Source: C-114 sp963719285
GTDB taxonomy: Bacteria; Chloroflexota; Limnocylindria; Limnocylindrales; CSP1-4
Length of the DNA stretch: 64,000 nt
Assembly (NCBI GenBank): GCA_963719285.1
Contig: CAVRBO010000001.1
Span: 186,001 to 250,000, forward strand
Direction of reading: 5' to 3'
This document shows positions 60,847-64,000 of the stretch, one piece after another (within the stretch, counting starts at the first letter, position 1; every line of letters starts with the position of its first letter). The position numbers and the translations under genes were made by a program. The notes under the pieces are model-generated. The model was not told the DNA's origin. It made no database searches and saw nothing but the letters and a program-made list of their open reading frames with translations.

Positions 60847-61712
60847 CCGAGCCGTCGGCCGGCCAGCCCTTCGGCCGGGTCTTCTCGGCGTCGTGCGCCC
60901 GGGCCAGCGCCGACGACCTCGGGGAGTGGCTGGCGTTCGCGCTGGCCGCCTGCGACGCTGCCGACGAGGTGGCGATCCACCATTTCCGGCGGGACCTCGA
61001 GATCATGGCCAAGCCGGACCGCTCGTTCGTGACCGTCGCCGACCAGGCGATCGAACGGCTCATCCGCGAGCGGATCCACGCCCGGTTCCCCGACCATGGC
61101 CTGGTCGGCGAGGAGTACGGCGAGGAGACCGGGTCGGGCTCGATGCGCTGGTACATCGACCCGATCGACGGCACCCACAACTACATCCGGGGCATCCCGC
61201 TGTTCGGGACCCTCCTCGCGCTCGAGGTCGACGGCGAGATCCAGGTCGGCGTCCTGTCGGCGCCGGCCCTGCGCGAGCGCTGGTACGCCTCGCGCGGCGG
61301 CGGGTCGTGGGCGGTGGGCGCCGCCGGCAACGAAGGTCCGCGGCACATCCGCGTATCGCGCGTTGCCGCGCTGGAGGATGCCCAGGTCCTGTACGGCTCG
61401 GCGGCCGAGCTCGACGCGAGTGGCAAGGTCCCGGGCTTCCGGGCGCTGCTCCAGTCGGTCTGGCGCGAACGTGGCTTCGGGGACTTCTGGGGCTACGCGC
61501 TGCTGGCCGAGGGCGCCGCCGAGGCGATGGTCGAGGTCGACGCCAAGACGTGGGACCTCGCCGCTCCCCTCGTGCTCATCGAGGAAGCCGGCGGTCGGCT
61601 GACCGATTTCAGCGGCGATCGACGGATCGACAGGCTCGAGATGGTCGCCTCGAACGGGCTCCTCCACGACGAGGTCCTGGCGCGACTGCGCACCGCGGCG
61701 CGCGAGGGATAG
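60843..61712 (+). CDS. Inositol monophosphatase / histidinol phosphatase-like enzyme
   Basis: The 289-aa phosphatase has the metal-binding motifs LVGEEYGEE (around residues 85-93) and DPIDGTHNYIRG (around residues 104-115), and the late WDLAAP motif. These bind two or three Mg ions and hydrolyse phosphomonoesters. The overlap with the flavoprotein gene (GTGA) shows they are translated together, so its substrate probably belongs to the same pathway, perhaps a phosphorylated amino alcohol. Inositol phosphate or histidinol phosphate is the default alternative. Confidence 0.87.
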   Translation: MTEPSAGQPFGRVFSASCARASADDLGEWLAFALAACDAADEVAIHHFRRDLEIMAKPDRSFVTVADQAIERLIRERIHARFPDHGLVGEEYGEETGSGSMRWYIDPIDGTHNYIRGIPLFGTLLALEVDGEIQVGVLSAPALRERWYASRGGGSWAVGAAGNEGPRHIRVSRVAALEDAQVLYGSAAELDASGKVPGFRALLQSVWRERGFGDFWGYALLAEGAAEAMVEVDAKTWDLAAPLVLIEEAGGRLTDFSGDRRIDRLEMVASNGLLHDEVLARLRTAAREG

Positions 61713-61771
61713 CCCCGCGACGGGACCATCGGGCGGGTCGACGTGCCGTCCGTCACGAGTAGCATCGAGCC

Positions 61772-62872
61772 ATGCGGTTCCAGCGTCGCGCGAGCCCCTT
61801 CGTCGCGCTCGGCTCGGTCGTCGTCCTTGTCGCGCTCGCGCTGGCCGTCGGCGCCTCGGCAGGGCTCTCGCCGGCCCGTTCGGGCGCCGGGCTCGGCACC
61901 GCCGCCGACGACGCGGAGCGATCCGCGCTCCTCGCCGAACTCGGCCTCCAGACCGTGGGGCTGCCCGAGGTCACGACCAGGCCGGCGCCGGCCACCAAGC
62001 AGCCGGTGCGCCCGAAGGCCGTCGCCGCCGCCCCGTCGCCCAAGGCCACGTATGGGCAGGCGCAGCAACGGGCCTGCCCGGTCTTCCCCGCGGACAATCC
62101 GTGGAACGAGCGGGTCGATTCGCTGCCGGTGGCGCCGAACTCCGCCGCGATGATCTCGGCGATCGGACTGACCGCCCATCTCCACCCGGACTTCAGCAAC
62201 GGCGGCAACTACGGGATCCCGTATAACCTCGTGAACGGAGCGACGCCGCGCAGCACGGTCAAGTTCGACTACGCGGACGAGTCGGACAACGTGGGCTACC
62301 CGATCCCGGCCAACCCCCTCATCGAAGGCGGTTCGGACGCGCACATCCTCATGATCGACACGAGCAGCTGCACGCTCTACGAGCTGTTCGCCGCGCACAA
62401 GGTCAGCGGCAAGTGGCACGCGGGTTCGGGCGCCGTCTGGAACCTCCGCTCCAACGCGGTCCGCCCGGCGGGCTGGACGAGCGCGGACGCGGCCGGCCTG
62501 CCGATCTTCCCGGGCCTGGCCCGCTACGACCAGGTCGCCACCGGCGCGATCAAGCACGCCCTGCGCTTCACGGCCTCGAGCACCTGCGCCGGGTATGTCT
62601 ACCCGGCCCGCCACAAGGCCGGCAGCGGCTCGTGCAGCACCAAGCCCCCGATGGGCCTGCGGGTGCGCCTGAAGGCCAGCTTCAACATCAGCGGCTACAC
62701 GGGGCAGGCCAAGATCGTGCTGACGGCGCTGAAGCAGTACGGCATGCTCCTCGCCGACAACGGCTCGCCCTGGTACGTCACGGGCGCGCCGAGCTCTGGC
62801 TGGGACGACGACAACCTCCACACGCTGAACAATGTCCCGGGCTCCGCCTTCGAGGTGGTCGACGCGAACTGA
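61772..62872 (+). CDS. Secreted protein of unknown function
   Basis: The 366-aa protein has an N-terminal signal helix (FVALGSVVVLVALALAVGAS) and an Ala/Pro/Lys-rich linker. A globular domain begins near residue 100 with CPVFPADNPWNERVDSLPV. Conserved-looking features are EGGSDAHILMID, a Trp-rich WHAGSGAVWNL and several Cys residues that could form disulfides. I have seen this pattern in hypothetical secreted proteins of soil bacteria but no function is known. It is monocistronic. Confidence 0.65.
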   Translation: MRFQRRASPFVALGSVVVLVALALAVGASAGLSPARSGAGLGTAADDAERSALLAELGLQTVGLPEVTTRPAPATKQPVRPKAVAAAPSPKATYGQAQQRACPVFPADNPWNERVDSLPVAPNSAAMISAIGLTAHLHPDFSNGGNYGIPYNLVNGATPRSTVKFDYADESDNVGYPIPANPLIEGGSDAHILMIDTSSCTLYELFAAHKVSGKWHAGSGAVWNLRSNAVRPAGWTSADAAGLPIFPGLARYDQVATGAIKHALRFTASSTCAGYVYPARHKAGSGSCSTKPPMGLRVRLKASFNISGYTGQAKIVLTALKQYGMLLADNGSPWYVTGAPSSGWDDDNLHTLNNVPGSAFEVVDAN

Positions 62873-63013
62873 GGGCCTGTCGCGTCGCTGCCCACGGGAC
62901 GAAGTGGCGGCACGGTCGACGACACGCGCGTCGGGGACGAGGGCGTACGCGAGCCGCGTCGCCGGTGTGGTAGCGTCACGGCGCCAACGATCCGCAGCAG
63001 GAGGTGTGACCCC

Positions 63014-63073
63014 ATGAACGCACGTTCCACCATGGGTGCTCCCCTGCGGTCCGGGATCGCGCGACTGCGCTAG
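63014..63073 (+). CDS. Possible 19-codon leader peptide before the patatin gene
   Basis: The short frame MNARSTMGAPLRSGIARLR has a perfect anti-16S match (AGGAGGTG) six bases before its ATG. Its stop codon lies inside a small hairpin (GCGACT-GCGCT-AGTCGC, 63061-63077). The patatin gene starts 47 bases later with a weaker ribosome site. A leader role is possible; the alternative is that the sequence is the remnant of an older start. Confidence 0.4.
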   Translation: MNARSTMGAPLRSGIARLR

Positions 63074-63119
63074 TCGCCACCGGGAGCGCCCGACAGACGA
63101 TCTGTACGAGGCGACTTCC

Positions 63120-64000
63120 ATGAACACGACACCATCTTCGACTCCGGACCTCACCTCGCCGACGGCCGCCGACCGGCCGACGTCCGACCGGGACCGGCCG
63201 CGGGTCGACACCGCGCAACCCGCGCCCGGCGCGGACGCGCGAGCCCTGGTCCTGGGCGGCGGCGGCTCGACCGGCAACGCCTGGCTGATCGGCGTCATCG
63301 CCGGCCTGTTCGATGGTGGGCTGGACGTGACCTCGGCCGACCTGACCGTCGGGACCTCAGCCGGCGCGACGACCGCGGCCCAGATGGCCGGCGCGACCCC
63401 GACCGACCTGCTTGCCGCCACTCTTGCCGCTGGTCCCGGGCGACGGCCGGGTCCGGCCGGCTCCGACCGAGGACGCGCTCCGATCAGGCCGGTGGTGGAC
63501 CACTTGGAGCGGACGAGCCGGATCATCGCCTCCGCGCAGGATCCCGCCGATATGCGGCGGAGGATGGGCGCGGCGGCACTCGACCTGGATGCCGCGTCGG
63601 ACGGTTCCTGGCAGGCGCACTGGCGCGCCACCGTCGCCGCGCGGCTGCCCAGCCAGGAGTGGCCGGAGCGGACGGTCCGCATCACGGCGGTCGATGCCCA
63701 GACGGGTGAGCCGGTCGTGTTCGATCGCCACACCGGCGTCGACCTGGCCGACGCCGTCGCCGCCAGCTGTGCCAGTGGCCTTCCGTACAGGATCGGGGAC
63801 CGCCGATACATCGACGGCGGCTACCGATCCAACGCCGAGAATGCCGACCTGGCGGCCGGATACGCCCGGGTGCTCGTGCTGTCGCCGTTCGGCGGCCGGA
63901 CGCGCACGCCGCCGGCGTGGGGCCTGCATCTCGCGACCCAGGTCGCCGAACTCCGCGACCGCGGCAGCAGGGTCGAGACGGTCTTCCCGGACGGCGACGC
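63120..64000 (+). CDS. Patatin-like phospholipase, cut by the window end
   Basis: The visible 293 residues contain the oxyanion-hole motif LGGGGSTGNAWLIG (around residues 42-55), the nucleophile GTSAG (around 79-83) and the catalytic Asp in IDGGYRSN. These are the Ser-Asp dyad of patatin lipases. A Pro/Asp-rich N-terminal stretch of about 35 residues precedes the domain. No stop codon appears before base 64000, so the C-terminus is outside the window. Typical relatives are 290-320 aa long. Confidence 0.87.
   Translation, partial: MNTTPSSTPDLTSPTAADRPTSDRDRPRVDTAQPAPGADARALVLGGGGSTGNAWLIGVIAGLFDGGLDVTSADLTVGTSAGATTAAQMAGATPTDLLAATLAAGPGRRPGPAGSDRGRAPIRPVVDHLERTSRIIASAQDPADMRRRMGAAALDLDAASDGSWQAHWRATVAARLPSQEWPERTVRITAVDAQTGEPVVFDRHTGVDLADAVAASCASGLPYRIGDRRYIDGGYRSNAENADLAAGYARVLVLSPFGGRTRTPPAWGLHLATQVAELRDRGSRVETVFPDGD

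Noticed and set aside
1..64000. tRNA, rRNA or replication-origin sequences
   Set aside because: Reading both strands I saw no cloverleaf ending in a GTTCRA-type T arm, no rRNA signature and no DnaA-box cluster. A covariance-model scan would be needed for certainty.

Overview
The window is very GC-rich, uses many GTG starts and has tightly packed genes. Aerobic CO-dehydrogenase (CODH) genes, a deazaflavin (F420)-type oxidoreductase, a b6-type cytochrome b and abundant small acetyltransferases and methyltransferases together suggest an aerobic, trace-gas-using soil or freshwater bacterium. A Chloroflexota lineage such as Limnocylindria is my best guess and an actinobacterium is the alternative. 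This is inference from gene content, since no rRNA or other phylogenetic marker lies in the window.

Layout. 0-6 kb: SRAP-domain DNA-crosslink protein, TPR-rhomboid protease, a two-component system with an OmpR-type direct-repeat site, a MetE-like protein and an F420-type oxidoreductase. 6.4-16.9 kb: a form II (AYRGAGR) CODH-like molybdenum hydroxylase in S-L-M order, followed by a molybdopterin-binding protein, CoxD, CoxE, an XdhC protein and a cytidylyltransferase-methyltransferase fusion. 17.4-19.3 kb: a deleted IS481-type relic, then a solo cytochrome b with a four-helix partner. 19.3-21.4 kb: methyltransferase, aminoglycoside-type nucleotidyltransferase and DHFR-like gene. 22.0-27.4 kb: a genuine form I (AYRCSFR) CODH, coxM-S-L, followed by XdhC-YHS and CoxG. 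The maturation genes coxD and coxE occur only in the first cluster and may serve both enzymes.

30-35.6 kb: one minus-strand operon (ABC ATPase, small basic protein, ABC permease, two-domain GNAT, RsgA, two-domain GNAT). A promoter, a 28-codon leader ORF and an intrinsic terminator precede it. This looks like a translation-sensing attenuator controlling an exporter, acetyltransferase and ribosome-GTPase operon, and it is the most interesting regulatory arrangement here. 35.6-46.6 kb: DUF5666-like repeat protein, cold-shock protein, a second ABC exporter with its own GbsR/MarR-type regulator and operator, and an AAA-VWA pair.

47-62 kb: a probable catabolic island with a class II aldolase, two choline-kinase-like phosphotransferases, an APC permease, two dimethylglycine-dehydrogenase-like flavoproteins carrying folate-binding aminomethyltransferase domains, and an inositol-monophosphatase-like phosphatase. 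It reads like an uncharacterised route for a hydroxylated N-methyl amine. The window ends inside a patatin-like lipase.

Nine otherwise recognisable genes between 19.9 and 52.4 kb carry single-base frameshifts, twelve in all, ten of which are extra bases. None was found outside that interval. This pattern resembles uncorrected long-read insertion errors more than biology. I annotate these genes as frameshifted and give the reconstructed reading.
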